From Martelella sp. AD-3 (GTDB lineage: Bacteria > Pseudomonadota > Alphaproteobacteria > Rhizobiales > Rhizobiaceae): a DNA stretch of 64,000 nucleotides. The notes beneath the pieces were generated by a model. The model was not told the origin of the DNA, did not search any database, and saw only the letters and a list, made by a program, of their open reading frames with translations. The position numbers were made by a program, and so were the translations under genes. Below, one piece after another: positions 46,657 to 57,897 of the stretch (positions are counted from its first letter, which is position 1; each line of letters begins with the position of its first letter). The stretch is taken from positions 2,170,001-2,234,000 of the forward strand of contig NZ_CP014275.1 in NCBI RefSeq assembly GCF_001578105.1, given 5' to 3'.

Positions 46657-49600
46657 TCAGGCCGCCGCATCATCCACGCCGCTGCCGTCATTCCCCGGGA
46701 TATAGTTGAGCACCGGCCCAAGCCAGCGTTCGACCTCCTCCACCTCCATGCCCTTGCGGGCCGCATAATCCTCGACCTGGTCGCGCTCGACCTTGGCAAC
46801 GCCGAAATAATAGCTGTCGGGATGGCCGATATAGATGCCGGACACCGACGAGCCCGGCCACATGGCATAGCTTTCGGTCAGTTTCACGCCGGTCGCCTTC
46901 TCGGCGTCGAGCAACTCGAAGAGCGTGCGCTTCTCGGTATGGTCGGGCTGCGCCGGGTAGCCGGGGGCCGGTCGGATGCCGCCATAGGGCTCGCCGATCA
47001 GTTCGGCATTGGTGAAGTTCTCGTCCGGCGCATAGCCCCAGAATTCACGGCGCACGCGCTCATGCATCCGCTCGGCGAAGGCCTCGGCAAACCGGTCGGC
47101 AAGCGCCTTGACCATGATCGAGGAGTAATCGTCATTGGCTCGCTCGAAGCGTTCGGCGATCGAGATCTCCTCAAAGCCGGCCGTGACGACAAAGCCGCCG
47201 ACATAGTCCTGTTTGCCGCTTTCGACCGGAGCGACGAAATCGGAAAGCGCCACGTTCGGCCGGTCGCCGCGCTTGGAAAGCTGCTGGCGCAGCGTGAAGA
47301 AGGTCGCCAGTTCCTGGTCGCGGCTCTCGTCCTTGTAGAGGCGGATATCGTCGCCGACGGCATTGGCAGGCCAGAAGCCGATGACCGCGCGCGGGCGGAA
47401 CCATTTTTCCTCGATGATCTTCTTCAGCATCGCCTGCGCATCGGCGTAGAGCTGGCGCGCGGTTTCGCCCTGCTTCTCGTCTTCCAGAATGTTCGGAAAG
47501 CGACCCTTCAGTTCCCATGTCTGGAAGAACGGCGTCCAGTCGATATAGCGGGAAAGCTCCTCGAGGTCATAGTCGTCGAACACCTTGGCACCCAAAAATG
47601 ACGGCGCGTGCGGCGCATACCCGTTCCAGTCGACCTTCACATGGTTGGCGCGCGCGGCGGCCAGCGGCAGGCGGTTCTTCTGCGCCTCGGCGCGGCGGTG
47701 GCTCTCGGCGACCTTGGCATATTCCTCCTGAATGCCGGCGATATAGCCGTCCTTCAGGTCCGGCGAAAGGAGGTTGTTGACCACGCCCACGGCGCGGCTC
47801 GCATCCGTCACGTAGATCGCCTGCCCTTTCTCGTAGGCCGGATGGATCTTGACGGCCGTATGGGTGCGGCTGGTGGTCGCGCCGCCGATCAGCAGCGGAA
47901 TGTCGAAGCCCTGACGCTCCATTTCGGAAGCCACATGCACCATCTCGTCGAGTGACGGCGTGATCAGGCCGGACAGCCCGATGATATCGGCCCTGTGCTC
48001 CTTCGCCGCGGCGAGAATCTTTTCCGCCGGCACCATCACGCCGAGGTCGATGATCTCGTAATTGTTGCAGGCAAGAACGACGCCGACGATGTTCTTGCCG
48101 ATGTCGTGCACATCGCCCTTCACCGTCGCCATGATCACCTTGCCGTTGGACTGGCCCTCTTCCGCACCGCTCAGGCGCTTTTCCTCTTCCATATAGGGCA
48201 GCAGCACGGCAACGCCCTGCTTCATCACGCGCGCGGATTTCACCACCTGCGGCAGGAACATCTTGCCCGCGCCGAACAGGTCGCCGACGACATTCATGCC
48301 GGCCATCAGCGGACCTTCGATGACGTGCAGCGGACGCTCGGCGGCCTGCCGCGCCTCTTCCACATCCGCCTCGACATATTCGGTAATGCCGTTGACGAGC
48401 GCGTGCTCCAGCCGTTTCTCGACCGGCCATTCGCGCCAGGCAAGATCCTGCTTGCGCTCCTCGGACTTGCCGGTTCCGCGATAGCGCTCGGCAATGTCGA
48501 GCAGCCGCTCGGTCGCGTCAGAGCGACGGTTGAGAACCACATCCTCGCAGGCCTCGCGCAGTTCCGGATCGATGGTCTCGTAGACGATCAGCTGACCGGC
48601 ATTGACGATGCCCATATCCATGCCCGCCTGAATGGCGTGGTAGAGAAAGACCGCGTGCATCGCCTGGCGCACCGGCTCGTTGCCGCGGAAGGAGAAGGAC
48701 AGGTTCGAGACGCCGCCCGAGACATGCGCGCAAGGCAGGTTCTTGCGGATTGCCCGCGTCGCCTCGATGAAATCGACGCCGTAATTGTCGTGTTCCTCGA
48801 TCCCGGTCGCAACTGCGAAGATGTTCGGGTCAAAGATAATGTCTTCCGGCGGGAACCCGACCTTTTCGGTCAGGATCCTGTAGGCCCGCGAACAGATCTC
48901 GACCTTGCGCTCGAACGTGTCGGCCTGGCCCTTCTCGTCAAAGGCCATGACGACGGTGGCGGCGCCATAGTCGCGGATCAGCTGTGCCCGTTCGATGAAC
49001 TGTTCCTCGCCTTCCTTCAGCGAGATCGAGTTGACCAGCGACTTGCCCTGCGCGCATTTCAGCCCGGCCTCGATGATCTCCCACTTGGAGGAGTCGATCA
49101 TCAGCGGCACGCGGGCAATATCCGGTTCGGCGGCGATCAGGTTCAGGTACTCGACCATCGCCCGTTCCGAATCGATCAGCCCCTCGTCCATATTGATGTC
49201 GATGATCTGCGCGCCGGCTTCCACCTGGTCGCGGGCGACGTCGAGCGCGGCCGCGTAGTCGGCATTGGTGATCAGCTTGCGGAACTTCGCCGAGCCGGTG
49301 ACATTGGTGCGTTCGCCGACATTGACGAAGGGAATGTCCTTTGTCAGGTGAAACGGTTCAAGACCCGAAAGCGACAGAACCGGCCTGTGTTCCGGCACCT
49401 CGCGCGGCGCGAAATTGGAGGCGACAGCGGCGATCGCGGCGATATGCTCGGGCGTCGAACCGCAGCAGCCGCCGAGGATGTTGACAAGCCCCTGCTGGGC
49501 AAAGGGGCGGATCAGCCCGGCCATTTCCTCCGGATCCTGATCATACTGGCCGAACTCGTTCGGCAGGCCGGCATTGGGATAGGCGCAGGTAAAGGTGTCG

Positions 49601-50433
49601 GCAACGCCCGACAGCTCCTGCAGGTGCGGCAGCATCGCGTCCGCCCCGAGCGCGCAGTTGAGGCCGATCGTGAACGGATCGGCATGCGACAGCGAATTCC
49701 AGAAGGCGGTCGGCGTCTGACCGGAGAGCGTGCGGCCGGAAAGGTCGGTGATCGTGCCGGAGATCATCAGCGGCAGTTCGATCCCCTTGGCGCGAAACGC
49801 CTGGCGCGCGGCGAAGACGGCGGCCTTGGCATTCAGCGTATCGAAGATGGTCTCGATCAGGATCAGGTCCGATCCGCCGTCGATCAACCCCTCGATCTGC
49901 TCGCGGTAGGCATCGCGTAATTGATCAAAGGAAACAGCGCGATAGCCCGGATTGTTCACGTCCGGCGAGATCGAAGCGGTACGGTTGGTCGGACCGACGG
50001 CGCCGGCGACAAAGCGGCGGCGGCCATCCTCCTGCTCGGCCCGGATCGCGGCACGGCGGGCAAGGCGCGCGCCGTCGCGGTTCAACTCGTAGACCATCTC
50101 CTCCATCTGATAATCGGCCTGGGCGATGCGCGTGCTGGAAAAGGTGTTGGTCTCCAGAATATCCGCGCCGGCGATGGCGTATTCGTAGTGGATATCCTCA
50201 AGCGCCTTCGGCTGACTCAGAATCAGAAGGTCGTTATTGCCCTGCTGGTGGCAGGCGCAGCCGATGAAGCGGTCGCCGCGGAAATGGTCCTCGTCGAAGC
50301 CCAACCCCTGGATCTGGGTCCCCATCGCGCCGTCGAGGATGAGGATGCGCTCGCGCGCGGCCTTTTCCAGGGCAGCGCGGATTTCCTTGCCGCTGCGCCG
50401 CGGCGCCTCTTCTCCGAACAGTTCGTCAAGCAT
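46657..50433 (-). CDS. metH: Cobalamin-dependent methionine synthase
   Basis: A 1258-residue four-module enzyme, full length. The homocysteine domain has zinc ligands in NCALGA (about 260) and GGCCGST (about 321-327). The methyl-THF barrel begins near [13 protein letters not shown]. The cobalamin domain has DVHDIGKN near residue 770, whose His ligates cobalt. The C-terminal reactivation domain binds SAM ([12 protein letters not shown]). It methylates homocysteine using methyl-THF from MetF. A perfect 20-bp palindrome, matching that before the arsR-metF operon, lies 33 bp upstream. ATG 50433 follows GGAGATGGCTC. Confidence 0.97.
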   Translation of the reverse strand: MLDELFGEEAPRRSGKEIRAALEKAARERILILDGAMGTQIQGLGFDEDHFRGDRFIGCACHQQGNNDLLILSQPKALEDIHYEYAIAGADILETNTFSSTRIAQADYQMEEMVYELNRDGARLARRAAIRAEQEDGRRRFVAGAVGPTNRTASISPDVNNPGYRAVSFDQLRDAYREQIEGLIDGGSDLILIETIFDTLNAKAAVFAARQAFRAKGIELPLMISGTITDLSGRTLSGQTPTAFWNSLSHADPFTIGLNCALGADAMLPHLQELSGVADTFTCAYPNAGLPNEFGQYDQDPEEMAGLIRPFAQQGLVNILGGCCGSTPEHIAAIAAVASNFAPREVPEHRPVLSLSGLEPFHLTKDIPFVNVGERTNVTGSAKFRKLITNADYAAALDVARDQVEAGAQIIDINMDEGLIDSERAMVEYLNLIAAEPDIARVPLMIDSSKWEIIEAGLKCAQGKSLVNSISLKEGEEQFIERAQLIRDYGAATVVMAFDEKGQADTFERKVEICSRAYRILTEKVGFPPEDIIFDPNIFAVATGIEEHDNYGVDFIEATRAIRKNLPCAHVSGGVSNLSFSFRGNEPVRQAMHAVFLYHAIQAGMDMGIVNAGQLIVYETIDPELREACEDVVLNRRSDATERLLDIAERYRGTGKSEERKQDLAWREWPVEKRLEHALVNGITEYVEADVEEARQAAERPLHVIEGPLMAGMNVVGDLFGAGKMFLPQVVKSARVMKQGVAVLLPYMEEEKRLSGAEEGQSNGKVIMATVKGDVHDIGKNIVGVVLACNNYEIIDLGVMVPAEKILAAAKEHRADIIGLSGLITPSLDEMVHVASEMERQGFDIPLLIGGATTSRTHTAVKIHPAYEKGQAIYVTDASRAVGVVNNLLSPDLKDGYIAGIQEEYAKVAESHRRAEAQKNRLPLAAARANHVKVDWNGYAPHAPSFLGAKVFDDYDLEELSRYIDWTPFFQTWELKGRFPNILEDEKQGETARQLYADAQAMLKKIIEEKWFRPRAVIGFWPANAVGDDIRLYKDESRDQELATFFTLRQQLSKRGDRPNVALSDFVAPVESGKQDYVGGFVVTAGFEEISIAERFERANDDYSSIMVKALADRFAEAFAERMHERVRREFWGYAPDENFTNAELIGEPYGGIRPAPGYPAQPDHTEKRTLFELLDAEKATGVKLTESYAMWPGSSVSGIYIGHPDSYYFGVAKVERDQVEDYAARKGMEVEEVERWLGPVLNYIPGNDGSGVDDAAA

Positions 50434-50747
50434 GAGCCATCTCCAGTTTCCGAGGCCATGAATTCACATAAAGATATCTTTATGTCAACATGTCGATAGC
50501 GCCGGTTTTGCCTCCCGCGACCGTTCGAAGGGGATTGTCCGCCTGCGGGCGACGTTTTCCGGCATTCTTTGCGCATGATCAAGCGGGATGCAAATCGGAA
50601 TTGAGATGCTATCCTGCGCGCTATATAAACTAATCAACTGACTGAACGGAACATGCGCGGCCATTTCGGATGCCTCATCCGACAGTAGCGATCAACATTT
50701 CCCGCGCGCCGGCGCAGCGCGCGGTTGCATCAAAGGGAGGGTTACCC
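50434..50747. other. Divergent gap between metH and the AGE-family gene
   Basis: These 314 bases contain the metH operator-like palindrome at 50466-50485 and, near the right end, a GGAGGG ribosome site for the isomerase. No further gene or named element is visible. An upstream ATG at 50670 opens in frame with the isomerase but lacks a ribosome site. Confidence 0.5.
50466..50485. promoter_or_regulatory. Perfect 20-bp palindrome upstream of metH
   Basis: ACATAAAGAT followed by its exact reverse complement ATCTTTATGT. Its 16-bp core ATAAAGATATCTTTAT matches the core at 29784-29805 except for one base. This is the predicted binding site of the ArsR-methyltransferase regulator. Confidence 0.8.
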
Positions 50748-52001
50748 ATGAAACCGAAGATCAACACGCTTGTCGCCCCGCCGCGCTGGATCAACAGGCC
50801 CTATCACCGCGAATGGCTCTGGAAGCAGGCCAACGACCTTTTCGACTATTTCCAGTACCGCTCGGTCAACCCGAAGGGCGGCTTTTTCGAGTTTGACAAG
50901 GACGGCAAGCCCATGGGCGGCGACAATCCCGTGCGCGGCATCCACACGACCGCGCGCATGGTCCACTGCATGGCCATCGGCCATCTTCTCGGGCGGCCCG
51001 GCTGCGACGATCTGATGGACCACGGCATGCACTATCTGTGGGAGAACCACCGCGACAAGCAACGCGGCGGCTATTTCTGGCAGATCAATGAGGACGGCCC
51101 GCTCGGCGAACCGACGAAACAGGCTTACGGTCACGCTTTCGTTCTGCTTGCGGCCTCATCCGCCAAATTCGCCGGTCATCCGCTCGCCGACGCCATGATC
51201 GCGGACGTCACCGAGATCATCAACAAGCATTTCTGGGAGGAAAAGCACGGCGCGGTCGCCGAGGAGTTCGAAACGGACTGGACGCCGGTGCCCGGCTATC
51301 GCGGCCAGAACTGCAACATGCACATGACCGAGGCGCTGATGGAGGCCTATGAGGTCACCGGCGATATCGAATATCTGACCAAGGCCAAGCGCATCGCCGA
51401 GTTGATCATCCACAAGCATGCCCGCGAATGCGGCTTCCGCGTCGCCGAACATTTCACCGAGGACTGGAAGGTCGACCACGACTACTCCGGCAATGAGATG
51501 TTCCGCCCGTCCGGCACCACGCCCGGCCACTGGCTGGAATGGACCCGCCTCATGCTGCAGCTTCACACACTCACCGGCCGCTCGCACAGCTGGATGCCGA
51601 AGGCCGCGCACGAGCTCTTCGTCTCCGCCTTCAAGCTTGGCTGGGATTATGAAAAGCGCGGCATGTTCTACACGCTCGATTGGGACAACAAGCCGAAGAA
51701 CCGGGCCAAGCTCTGGTGGCCCCATTGCGAGGGCATCGGCGCCACGCATTTCCTGACCTCCCATTTCGGCCAGGACATGCACATGTATGCCTATCGCAAA
51801 CAGTGGAGCTTCGTCGCCAATCATCTGATCGACCATGAGAATGGCGGCTGGCACGAGGAGCTTTCGGAAGACCTCGTGCCGCAGACAACGCTTTTCCCCG
51901 GAAAAAGCGACATCTACCACGCCCTGCAGGCCTGCCTCATTCCGCTCTACCCGGCGCTCGGCAGCCTGCCGGAAGTCATTTTCCGCGAAGTCAAACACTG
52001 A
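50748..52001 (+). CDS. AGE-family sugar isomerase/epimerase
   Basis: A 417-residue (alpha/alpha)6-barrel protein of the N-acylglucosamine 2-epimerase family. Catalytic-type histidines occur in [16 protein letters not shown] and GGWHEEL, and the arginine in [13 protein letters not shown]. The closest characterised groups are mannose isomerase and YihS-like aldose-ketose isomerases, so interconversion of mannose or a related sugar with fructose is likely; the substrate cannot be fixed. ATG 50748 has GGAGGGTTACCC; the extra N-terminal reading from 50670 is rejected. A terminator follows. Confidence 0.83.
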   Translation: MKPKINTLVAPPRWINRPYHREWLWKQANDLFDYFQYRSVNPKGGFFEFDKDGKPMGGDNPVRGIHTTARMVHCMAIGHLLGRPGCDDLMDHGMHYLWENHRDKQRGGYFWQINEDGPLGEPTKQAYGHAFVLLAASSAKFAGHPLADAMIADVTEIINKHFWEEKHGAVAEEFETDWTPVPGYRGQNCNMHMTEALMEAYEVTGDIEYLTKAKRIAELIIHKHARECGFRVAEHFTEDWKVDHDYSGNEMFRPSGTTPGHWLEWTRLMLQLHTLTGRSHSWMPKAAHELFVSAFKLGWDYEKRGMFYTLDWDNKPKNRAKLWWPHCEGIGATHFLTSHFGQDMHMYAYRKQWSFVANHLIDHENGGWHEELSEDLVPQTTLFPGKSDIYHALQACLIPLYPALGSLPEVIFREVKH

Positions 52002-52033
52002 ACTTTCACGCCATTCAATCGGGTGAAAACATT

Positions 52034-52056
52034 GCGGGCCTTCGGGGCCCGCTTTA
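52034..52056 (+). terminator. Hairpin after the AGE-family gene
   Basis: GCGGGCC (52034-52040) and GGCCCGC (52046-52052) with a 5-nt loop, followed by TTTATATA. The AT-rich tail may double as the -10 region of argC. Confidence 0.6.
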
Positions 52057-52102
52057 TATAGGTGCGCGAGACAACCGCCCCTCCGAGCGACAGGACAGTA
52101 AA

Positions 52103-53029
52103 ATGGCAGCGAAGATCTTCATCGACGGCGAACACGGCACGACTGGGCTGCAGATCCGCACCCGCATGGCTGAACGCCGCGACGTCGAGCTCCTCTCCAT
52201 CCCGCATGAGGAACGGCGCAATCCAAAAATGCGCGAGGACCTCATCAACAGCGCCGACATCGCTATCCTGTGCCTGCCCGACGACGCCTCGCGCGAAGCC
52301 GTCGGCATGCTCGCCGGAAACAACAGCGTGCGCGTCATCGACACATCGACGGCCTATCGCGTAAACCCGGACTGGGCCTACGGCTTCGCCGAGATGGACA
52401 AGGACCAGGCCGAACGCATCCGCTCCGCCCGCCATGTCGCCAATCCCGGCTGCTACCCGACCGGCGCGATCGGCCTCATCCGGCCGCTGCGGGCCGCCGG
52501 CGTCATTCCGGACAGCTATCCGGTCACGATCAACGCGGTCTCCGGCTACACCGGCGGCGGCAAGAACCTGATTGCCCAGATGGAGGACGAAAGCCGCGAC
52601 GACCACATCGACGCGCCGCATTTCCTTTATGGCCTCAACCTGGCGCACAAGCATGTGCCGGAAATGACCACGCACGGCCTTCTGCCGCGCGCGCCGATCT
52701 TCTCGCCGTCCGTCGGCCGGTTCCCGCAGGGCATGGTGGTTCAGGTGCCGCTTTATCTCGAGGCGCTTGAAGGCGACCACAGTCAGGAGAGCATCCACGC
52801 GCTTCTGGCCGAATACTATGCTGGCCAGGACATCGTTCGCGTCGTGCCGCTTGCCGAAAGCGGCTCTATCGCCCGGCTCAATGCCGAGGAACTGGCCGGC
52901 CAGGACATCATGAAGATCTACGTCTTCGGCGGCGGCGCCCATGTCAATCTGGTCGCACAGCTCGACAATCTCGGCAAGGGCGCATCGGGCGCCGCAGTGC
53001 AGAACATGGACCTGATGCTGTCGGCCTGA
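52103..53029 (+). CDS. argC: N-acetyl-gamma-glutamyl-phosphate reductase (short type)
   Basis: A 308-residue ArgC of the shorter type 2 family found in alphaproteobacteria. N-terminal NADP loop [17 protein letters not shown] and the catalytic cysteine C117 in NPGCYPTG are clear. It performs the third step of arginine synthesis, reducing N-acetylglutamyl phosphate to the semialdehyde. It stands alone between an AGE isomerase and a dioxygenase, with no other arg gene in the window. Start ATG 52103, GACAGTAAA upstream. Confidence 0.93.
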   Translation: MAAKIFIDGEHGTTGLQIRTRMAERRDVELLSIPHEERRNPKMREDLINSADIAILCLPDDASREAVGMLAGNNSVRVIDTSTAYRVNPDWAYGFAEMDKDQAERIRSARHVANPGCYPTGAIGLIRPLRAAGVIPDSYPVTINAVSGYTGGGKNLIAQMEDESRDDHIDAPHFLYGLNLAHKHVPEMTTHGLLPRAPIFSPSVGRFPQGMVVQVPLYLEALEGDHSQESIHALLAEYYAGQDIVRVVPLAESGSIARLNAEELAGQDIMKIYVFGGGAHVNLVAQLDNLGKGASGAAVQNMDLMLSA

Positions 53030-53119
53030 TCTGTGAACAATCCGTCGACCGGTTGGCCCGTCGCGACCGGTCGAGAGCCTCGCTATATTGGGTGAAAGCA
53101 ATCAGCGGAGGTTCTTCCG

Positions 53120-53953
53120 ATGTCTACGCAATCACGCCTTCCCGTCTTTTTCATCCCCCATGGCGGCGGGCCATGGCCGTTCATGCACGGACCGGAAGGC
53201 GTTCTGCCGGCCGCCGATCCCTGGAAGGAACTGGAAACCTATCTCAGGAGCTTCGATGAGGCGCTCGGCCGCCGTCCGAAGGCGGTTCTCGTGATCTCGG
53301 CCCACTGGGAAAAGGTCGACAGGCTCACCGTTTCGACCGCGGCCCATCCGGGCATGCTGTTCGATTATTACGGCTTCCCCCCGCACACCTATGAGCTTGA
53401 TTATCCTGCCCCCGGAGCGCCGGAGGTGGCCGAACATGTGCGCGCCGTTCTGTCTTCTGCCGGCATCGACACGGCGACGGATTCCGAGCGTGGATTCGAC
53501 CATGGCGTCTTCATCCCGTTCATGATGATGTACCCCGAGGCCGACGTGCCGATCGTGATGATGTCGCTCGATCCGGATCTTTCGGCCGAGACCCATTTCA
53601 GGATCGGCGAGGCGCTGCAGGGGTTGCGCGACGAAGACATCCTGATCGTCGCCTCGGGCCTTTCCTACCACAACATGCGCATGTTCTACCGCAAGGATGA
53701 GGCGCATGCGGCGGCGGCAACCCGGTTCGACGACTGGCTGAAGGACGCGCTTTCGATCGAGGCGCCCGCGGAGCGCGCGGCCCGGCTCGCCACATGGACG
53801 CAGAACCCCGATGCGCTGGAATGCCACGTGCCCGACCACGACCACCTCGTGCCGGTTTTCGTTGCGGCCGGCGCCGCCGGCGAGGACGCCGGCGATCAGG
53901 TTTTTCACGGCAATTTCCGCGGCAAGCCGTACTCGGCCTATCGCTTCGGCTAG
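53120..53953 (+). CDS. LigB-type extradiol dioxygenase (4,5-DOPA dioxygenase/YgiD-like)
   Basis: A 277-residue class III extradiol ring-cleavage dioxygenase. Metal-site histidines appear as H14 (PHGGGPW), H62 (ISAHWEK) and H184 (SYHN), with H128 in FDHGVFIP as the catalytic acid/base. E. coli YgiD and plant DODA cleave DOPA; the physiological substrate here is unknown. GGAGG lies about 10 bases before ATG 53120. The TAG stop is formed by the first bases of a palindromic repeat, so the last residues may have been altered by its insertion. Confidence 0.87.
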   Translation: MSTQSRLPVFFIPHGGGPWPFMHGPEGVLPAADPWKELETYLRSFDEALGRRPKAVLVISAHWEKVDRLTVSTAAHPGMLFDYYGFPPHTYELDYPAPGAPEVAEHVRAVLSSAGIDTATDSERGFDHGVFIPFMMMYPEADVPIVMMSLDPDLSAETHFRIGEALQGLRDEDILIVASGLSYHNMRMFYRKDEAHAAAATRFDDWLKDALSIEAPAERAARLATWTQNPDALECHVPDHDHLVPVFVAAGAAGEDAGDQVFHGNFRGKPYSAYRFG

Positions 53954-54054
53954 AGCATTTCGCAGTCAGATGGAACCATCTGACGTTAAGCGAAAATGCG
54001 TCAAAACAAATAGATAGAGCGGTTGCGCGTTTCCAAGAAAGGCGGAACCGCTCT
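53951..54054. repeat. Intergenic palindromic repeat of rhizobial type
   Basis: A structured element between the dioxygenase and ctaA. GCATTTCGC (53955-53963) pairs with GCGAAAATGC (53990-53999, one bulged A). Nested inside, TCAGATGG (53966-53973) pairs with CCATCTGA (53976-53983). A third hairpin joins AGAGCGGTT (54016-54024) to AACCGCTCT (54046-54054). The TAGAGCATTT...AAATGCG...AAACAAA...AGAGCG layout resembles the small dispersed repeats of rhizobial genomes. On the minus strand the last hairpin is followed by T-rich DNA and may end ctaA transcription. Confidence 0.72.
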
Positions 54055-54062
54055 TGCCCCTC

Positions 54063-55154
54063 TCAGATCTCTTCGATGAGAGGCCTGCGATAGCCGCGCA
54101 GATGGCCGGTGACGAGAATCAGCACGATGATCGCGCCGGCCTGATGCGACAGCGCCAGCCACAGCGGCATCTGCAGCACCAGCGTGAAGATGCCGAGCGC
54201 CGCCTGAAGGAGGATGACGATCAGGATCGTCAGCGCGCCGCGCGCATGCTGGGAGAGCTCCAGGTCAAGCCCGCGCGCCACCGCGCCGCGCCACTCCGCC
54301 ACATAATGCAGAAGCGTCAGCAACAGCAGGACATAGCCGCCCATGCGGTGGGTGAACTGCACGGTCTTCGGGTTCTCGAAAAAGTTGAGCCAGGCCGGTT
54401 GATGCAACAGCAGGTCCTGCGGCACGATCGCGCCATCCATCAGCGGCCAGGTATTGTAGGAAAGCCCGGCATCAAGCCCGGCGACAAGCGCGCCGAGATA
54501 GATCTGGATGAAGGCCGCGAACAGAAGCACGATCGCAAACCCGTGCGAAGCGCGCGTCGGCGGGTCTTCATGGCGGCGGGGCTTCAGCCCCCTCGCAATG
54601 TAGACGCAGGCCGCGATGATCAGACAGGCCATGACCAGGTGAACGGCCAGGCGGTACTGGCTGACATCGGTGCGTTCCGTCAGGCCCGAGGACACCATCC
54701 ACCAGCCGATGAAGCCCTGCAATCCGCCGAGCGCCAGCACGCCGGTGAGCGGCCATCCCAGCCCCTTCGGCAGACGCTTCGACATCCAGAAGAACAGAAG
54801 CGGCAGCGCGAAGATCAGCCCGACCGCCCGCGCCAGCAGGCGGTGGCTCCATTCCCACCAGAAGATGTTCTGGAATTCGGCAAGCGACATGCCCTTGTTC
54901 AGGAGCTGGTATTCGGGAATCCGCTTGTAAAGTTCGAACTCCTCCTGCCATTCGGCGAGGCTCAAGGGCGGAATGATGCCGTGGATCGGCTTCCACTCGG
55001 TGATCGACAGGCCAGATTGCGTCAGCCGGGTCGCGCCGCCGACCAGCACCAGACAGAACAGCGTCAGAACGACGAAATAAAGCCAGCCCCGCACGAGCGC
55101 GGCGTTGAAACGCTGTTCGCTCTCGGTAAGGGCGGGGGAAGTTGCGTTTGCCAT
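54063..55154 (-). CDS. ctaA: Heme A synthase (COX15/CtaA)
   Basis: A 363-residue inner-membrane protein with eight predicted helices in two four-helix halves. Heme-ligating histidines occur in [30 protein letters not shown] and [10 protein letters not shown]. The conserved loop [15 protein letters not shown] marks the COX15 type used by alphaproteobacteria and mitochondria. It oxidises heme O to heme A for cytochrome c oxidase. ATG 55154 follows GGAGAAAGGCCG; the open frame before it (to 55202) is likely leader. Confidence 0.95.
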   Translation of the reverse strand: MANATSPALTESEQRFNAALVRGWLYFVVLTLFCLVLVGGATRLTQSGLSITEWKPIHGIIPPLSLAEWQEEFELYKRIPEYQLLNKGMSLAEFQNIFWWEWSHRLLARAVGLIFALPLLFFWMSKRLPKGLGWPLTGVLALGGLQGFIGWWMVSSGLTERTDVSQYRLAVHLVMACLIIAACVYIARGLKPRRHEDPPTRASHGFAIVLLFAAFIQIYLGALVAGLDAGLSYNTWPLMDGAIVPQDLLLHQPAWLNFFENPKTVQFTHRMGGYVLLLLTLLHYVAEWRGAVARGLDLELSQHARGALTILIVILLQAALGIFTLVLQMPLWLALSHQAGAIIVLILVTGHLRGYRRPLIEEI

Positions 55155-55288
55155 CGGCCTTTCTCCAGTCACACCGGCTCCGCCGTCATCATCCATGTGC
55201 ATGAACCGACGGTTCGCGTCGGCCGGGCTTCACACACGCCGATCAACGGCATAGTCTCACATCACTTCATAAGGGGGGAATTGCGACC

Positions 55289-55504
55289 GTGCCAGTCAGA
55301 TTGCGTAAATTTATCGGGACGATCCTCATCGTCACACTGGTGATTGTCTATGCCCTGACGGCCACGACCCTGGCAACGGTGGTGCTCGACGGACGATCCG
55401 CCTGGGCCGCCCTTCTCTATTTCTTCCTGACCGGTCTTCTCTGGATCATTCCCGCCATGTTCATCATCAAATGGATGGCCGGCCCGCCGGCCAAACGGCG
55501 CTGA
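55289..55504 (+). CDS. DUF2842 small membrane protein
   Basis: A 71-residue protein with two transmembrane helices (about 9-33 and 40-62) and a basic C terminus. It matches the DUF2842 family of alphaproteobacteria, of unknown function. Start is GTG 55289, supported by AAGGGGGGAA nine bases earlier. It is divergent from ctaA; this neighbourhood is common in Rhizobiales and may reflect a respiratory role (inference). Confidence 0.82.
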   Translation: MPVRLRKFIGTILIVTLVIVYALTATTLATVVLDGRSAWAALLYFFLTGLLWIIPAMFIIKWMAGPPAKRR

Positions 55505-55551
55505 TTTGCGTTCACGACGATTTTTCGACGGCGCGTGGAACCGCCGAGGAT

Positions 55552-55566
55552 TTTCCACATTGGAAA
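55552..55566. promoter_or_regulatory. Inverted repeat before the XRE-type gene
   Basis: TTTCCA (55552-55557) and TGGAAA (55561-55566) flank a 3-bp centre, followed at once by a TATAGA (55570-55575) that could be a -10 element. It would suit autoregulation by the small regulator starting at 55615. Confidence 0.35.
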
Positions 55567-55614
55567 TGGTATAGATCGTCAACAGAGACAACGCTCGCCG
55601 AAGGCATCACGACC

Positions 55615-55905
55615 ATGATCACATCGCAACAAATCCGCGCCGCCCGCGCCCTGCTCGGGCTTTCGCAAGATGAGGCTGCGGCGCTCGCCGGAGTGGACCG
55701 CGAGGCGCTTGGGCGGGCAGAGGCCGAGGCGGGCGAGCGCGACTTCGCCGTTGCCGATGCGCTTGAGAAGGCTTTCGGAAAGAAGGGAATCGCCTTCATC
55801 GAGGATGGCGAGAACGGCGGCGGCCCCGGGGTCCGCCTCACCCACTCCGTCGATCCCTGCGACGGCATTCGACCGGAAGATCTCAACGCGACGAATGACG
55901 ACTGA
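55615..55905 (+). CDS. Small XRE-family helix-turn-helix regulator
   Basis: A 96-residue protein with an N-terminal helix-turn-helix (MITSQQIRAARALLGLSQDE then AAALAGVDREALGRAEAE, residues 1-38) and a short second part (KAFGKKGIAFIEDGENGGGPGVRL) conserved in many rhizobial small XRE regulators. No partner toxin is adjacent. ATG 55615 follows GAAGG. It faces holC and ends 34 bp from it. Confidence 0.75.
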   Translation: MITSQQIRAARALLGLSQDEAAALAGVDREALGRAEAEAGERDFAVADALEKAFGKKGIAFIEDGENGGGPGVRLTHSVDPCDGIRPEDLNATNDD

Positions 55906-55939
55906 CACACGCTCGGCTTTCATAGGTCCGGGCGGGTGA

Positions 55940-56389
55940 TCAGGCCTTTTTCTGCCATCGCCCGCCCTCGCCCTGCTGCCAGTAGGTCAGGCTGTGGTCG
56001 CCCTGACGCAGCGCCTTCCACTGGGCGCGGGCCCGGGTCAGCTCGTCGCCGTCATGGCCGTCGAACATCACCACCACGCGGCTGTAGTCCCCGACATCAC
56101 GTACCTCCGCCCCCTCGACAAAGAAGCGGATATCGGCCCGGTTCGCGTTGTTGCCCGCTGTCGTCAGCAGCACCGGCTGGGCTTCGCTGTTGTCTTCCGC
56201 GTCAGTCCCGTGCGGAATGAAACTGTCGGCGCGAAAGGTCCACAAAATGCCGTCGAGCCGGTCGCGCTCCGCCTCGCTCGCCGTCTGGATCGCGACCCGC
56301 CAGCCGCGCTCCAGGCTTTTCTCGACGAGGGGCGGCAAGGCGGCTTCGCGCAGGGATTCCGTCAGATGATAAAACAGGATCTCCGTCAC
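55940..56389 (-). CDS. holC: DNA polymerase III chi subunit
   Basis: A 149-residue chi subunit of the clamp-loader complex; the N-terminal EILFYHLTESLREAALPPLVEKSLERGW and the central LWTFRADSFIPHG are typical. Chi links the replicase to single-strand-binding protein. It lies 17 bp after pepA on the same strand; pepA-holC is a long-standing neighbour pair in proteobacteria. Start ATG 56389. Confidence 0.92.
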   Translation of the reverse strand: MTEILFYHLTESLREAALPPLVEKSLERGWRVAIQTASEAERDRLDGILWTFRADSFIPHGTDAEDNSEAQPVLLTTAGNNANRADIRFFVEGAEVRDVGDYSRVVVMFDGHDGDELTRARAQWKALRQGDHSLTYWQQGEGGRWQKKA

Positions 56390-56406
56390 CGGGCAGCCCT
56401 CCGCAC

Positions 56407-57897
56407 TCAGCCGCGCGTCTCGTAATGGCTGCGGACCAGTTCGTCGAGCAGGCGAACGCCGAAGCCGGAGGCCCAGCCGCGGTTAATCTCGCTCTTCGGC
56501 GCGCCCATGGCCGTTCCGGCGATGTCGAGATGCGCCCATGGCGTCTCGCCGACGAAGCGCTTCAGGAACTGCGCCGCCGTGATCGAGCCGGCATAGCGCG
56601 AGCCACCGGTGTTGCGCATATCCGCGAACCGGCTGTCGACCATGCGGTCATATTCCTCGCCGAGCGGCAGGCGCCAGATTTTTTCGTCCGTCGTATCCGC
56701 CGCCTTCGCCAGTTCGGCGCTGAGCCCGTCGTCATTGGAAAACAGCCCGGCACGGTGGGCGCCGAGCGCCACCATCACGGCGCCGGTCAGCGTTGCCAGA
56801 TCGATCATGAAGCGCGGCTTGAAGCGCTCGTTGCAGTAATAGAGCGCATCGGCCAGCACCAGACGGCCCTCGGCATCCGTGTTGATCACCTCGATCGTCT
56901 GCCCGGACATCGACGTGACGATATCGCCGGGGCGCTGGGCATTGCCGTCCGGCATGTTTTCGACGAGGCCGAGGATGCCGACGGCGTTGACCTTGGCCTT
57001 GCGCGCGGCCAGCGTGTGCATCAGGCCGATGACGGCGGCCGCGCCGCCCATGTCGCCCTTCATGTCCTCCATCGAGGCCGCCGGCTTGATCGAGATGCCG
57101 CCGGTGTCGAAGACGACGCCCTTGCCGACAAAGGCGATCGGACGCTCGTCGGTTTCGCCGCCATTCCACTCGATGACCGCGAGAAAAGGCGGGCGCACGG
57201 AGCCCTGGGCAACGCCCAGCAGCGCGCCCATGCCGAGCTCCCGCATCTTTGCCTCGTCCAGGAGTTCAACCCTGGCGCCCAGTGATTCGAGTTCCCTGGC
57301 CCTATCGGCAAATTCGCGGGGGCCGAGAATATTGGCCGGCAGATTGACCAGCTCGCGCGCCAGCAGCACGCCCTCGCCGACCGCGCGTTTCTCGGCAAAG
57401 GCCGCCTCGGCGGCCTCGGGCTCGGCGGTGACGACCTCGACGGCGATTTCCTTCGGCTCGTCATCCTCGTCCCGGTCGATGGTCTTGAACCGGTCAAAGT
57501 TGTAGCCGCCCAGCATCATGCCAAGCGCGAATTCGGCGATATGGCCGGTGAGCGCCGGAACCCCGCCGGCCTCCGCATAAACCACAAGCGCGCCGGTCTT
57601 GGGCGCGTGGCTCGCGGCCTTTCCGCCGGCCTTGAGGTAGGCGTTCGCGACAAGTCCGTCGGCCTTGCCGAGCCCGAGCACGATGATGCGCGCCGCTTCG
57701 CTGCCAGCAGGCGACACGAGGTCGAGCGCGGTTGCGGGCTTGGCCTTGAAGCCGGCGGTCGCGGCGGCCTTCCGGTAAAGCGAATCAATCCCGCCAAGCG
57801 CCTCGGAACCGGCCGGAGCGCCGCCCTCCGCGGCAAGCGTGATGACCGTCTTGTCAGTGATATCTGCCGTTTTCACAAAGGAAATCGAGAATTTCAT
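56407..57897 (-). CDS. pepA: Leucyl aminopeptidase (M17)
   Basis: A 496-residue cytosolic aminopeptidase with two zinc or manganese ions. The C-terminal catalytic domain carries the family signature NTDAEGRL (about 337-344), the metal-site lysine in [11 protein letters not shown], and [19 protein letters not shown]. The N-terminal domain (about 1-170) is the macro-like regulatory part. It removes N-terminal residues from peptides and, in E. coli, also binds DNA at xer and car sites. It starts the pepA-holC operon and is divergent from the PAP2-lpt genes. Confidence 0.95.
   Translation of the reverse strand: MKFSISFVKTADITDKTVITLAAEGGAPAGSEALGGIDSLYRKAAATAGFKAKPATALDLVSPAGSEAARIIVLGLGKADGLVANAYLKAGGKAASHAPKTGALVVYAEAGGVPALTGHIAEFALGMMLGGYNFDRFKTIDRDEDDEPKEIAVEVVTAEPEAAEAAFAEKRAVGEGVLLARELVNLPANILGPREFADRARELESLGARVELLDEAKMRELGMGALLGVAQGSVRPPFLAVIEWNGGETDERPIAFVGKGVVFDTGGISIKPAASMEDMKGDMGGAAAVIGLMHTLAARKAKVNAVGILGLVENMPDGNAQRPGDIVTSMSGQTIEVINTDAEGRLVLADALYYCNERFKPRFMIDLATLTGAVMVALGAHRAGLFSNDDGLSAELAKAADTTDEKIWRLPLGEEYDRMVDSRFADMRNTGGSRYAGSITAAQFLKRFVGETPWAHLDIAGTAMGAPKSEINRGWASGFGVRLLDELVRSHYETRG

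Noticed and set aside
55615..55905. The small XRE regulator as an antitoxin
   Set aside because: No toxin-like gene adjoins it; the neighbours are DUF2842 and holC.
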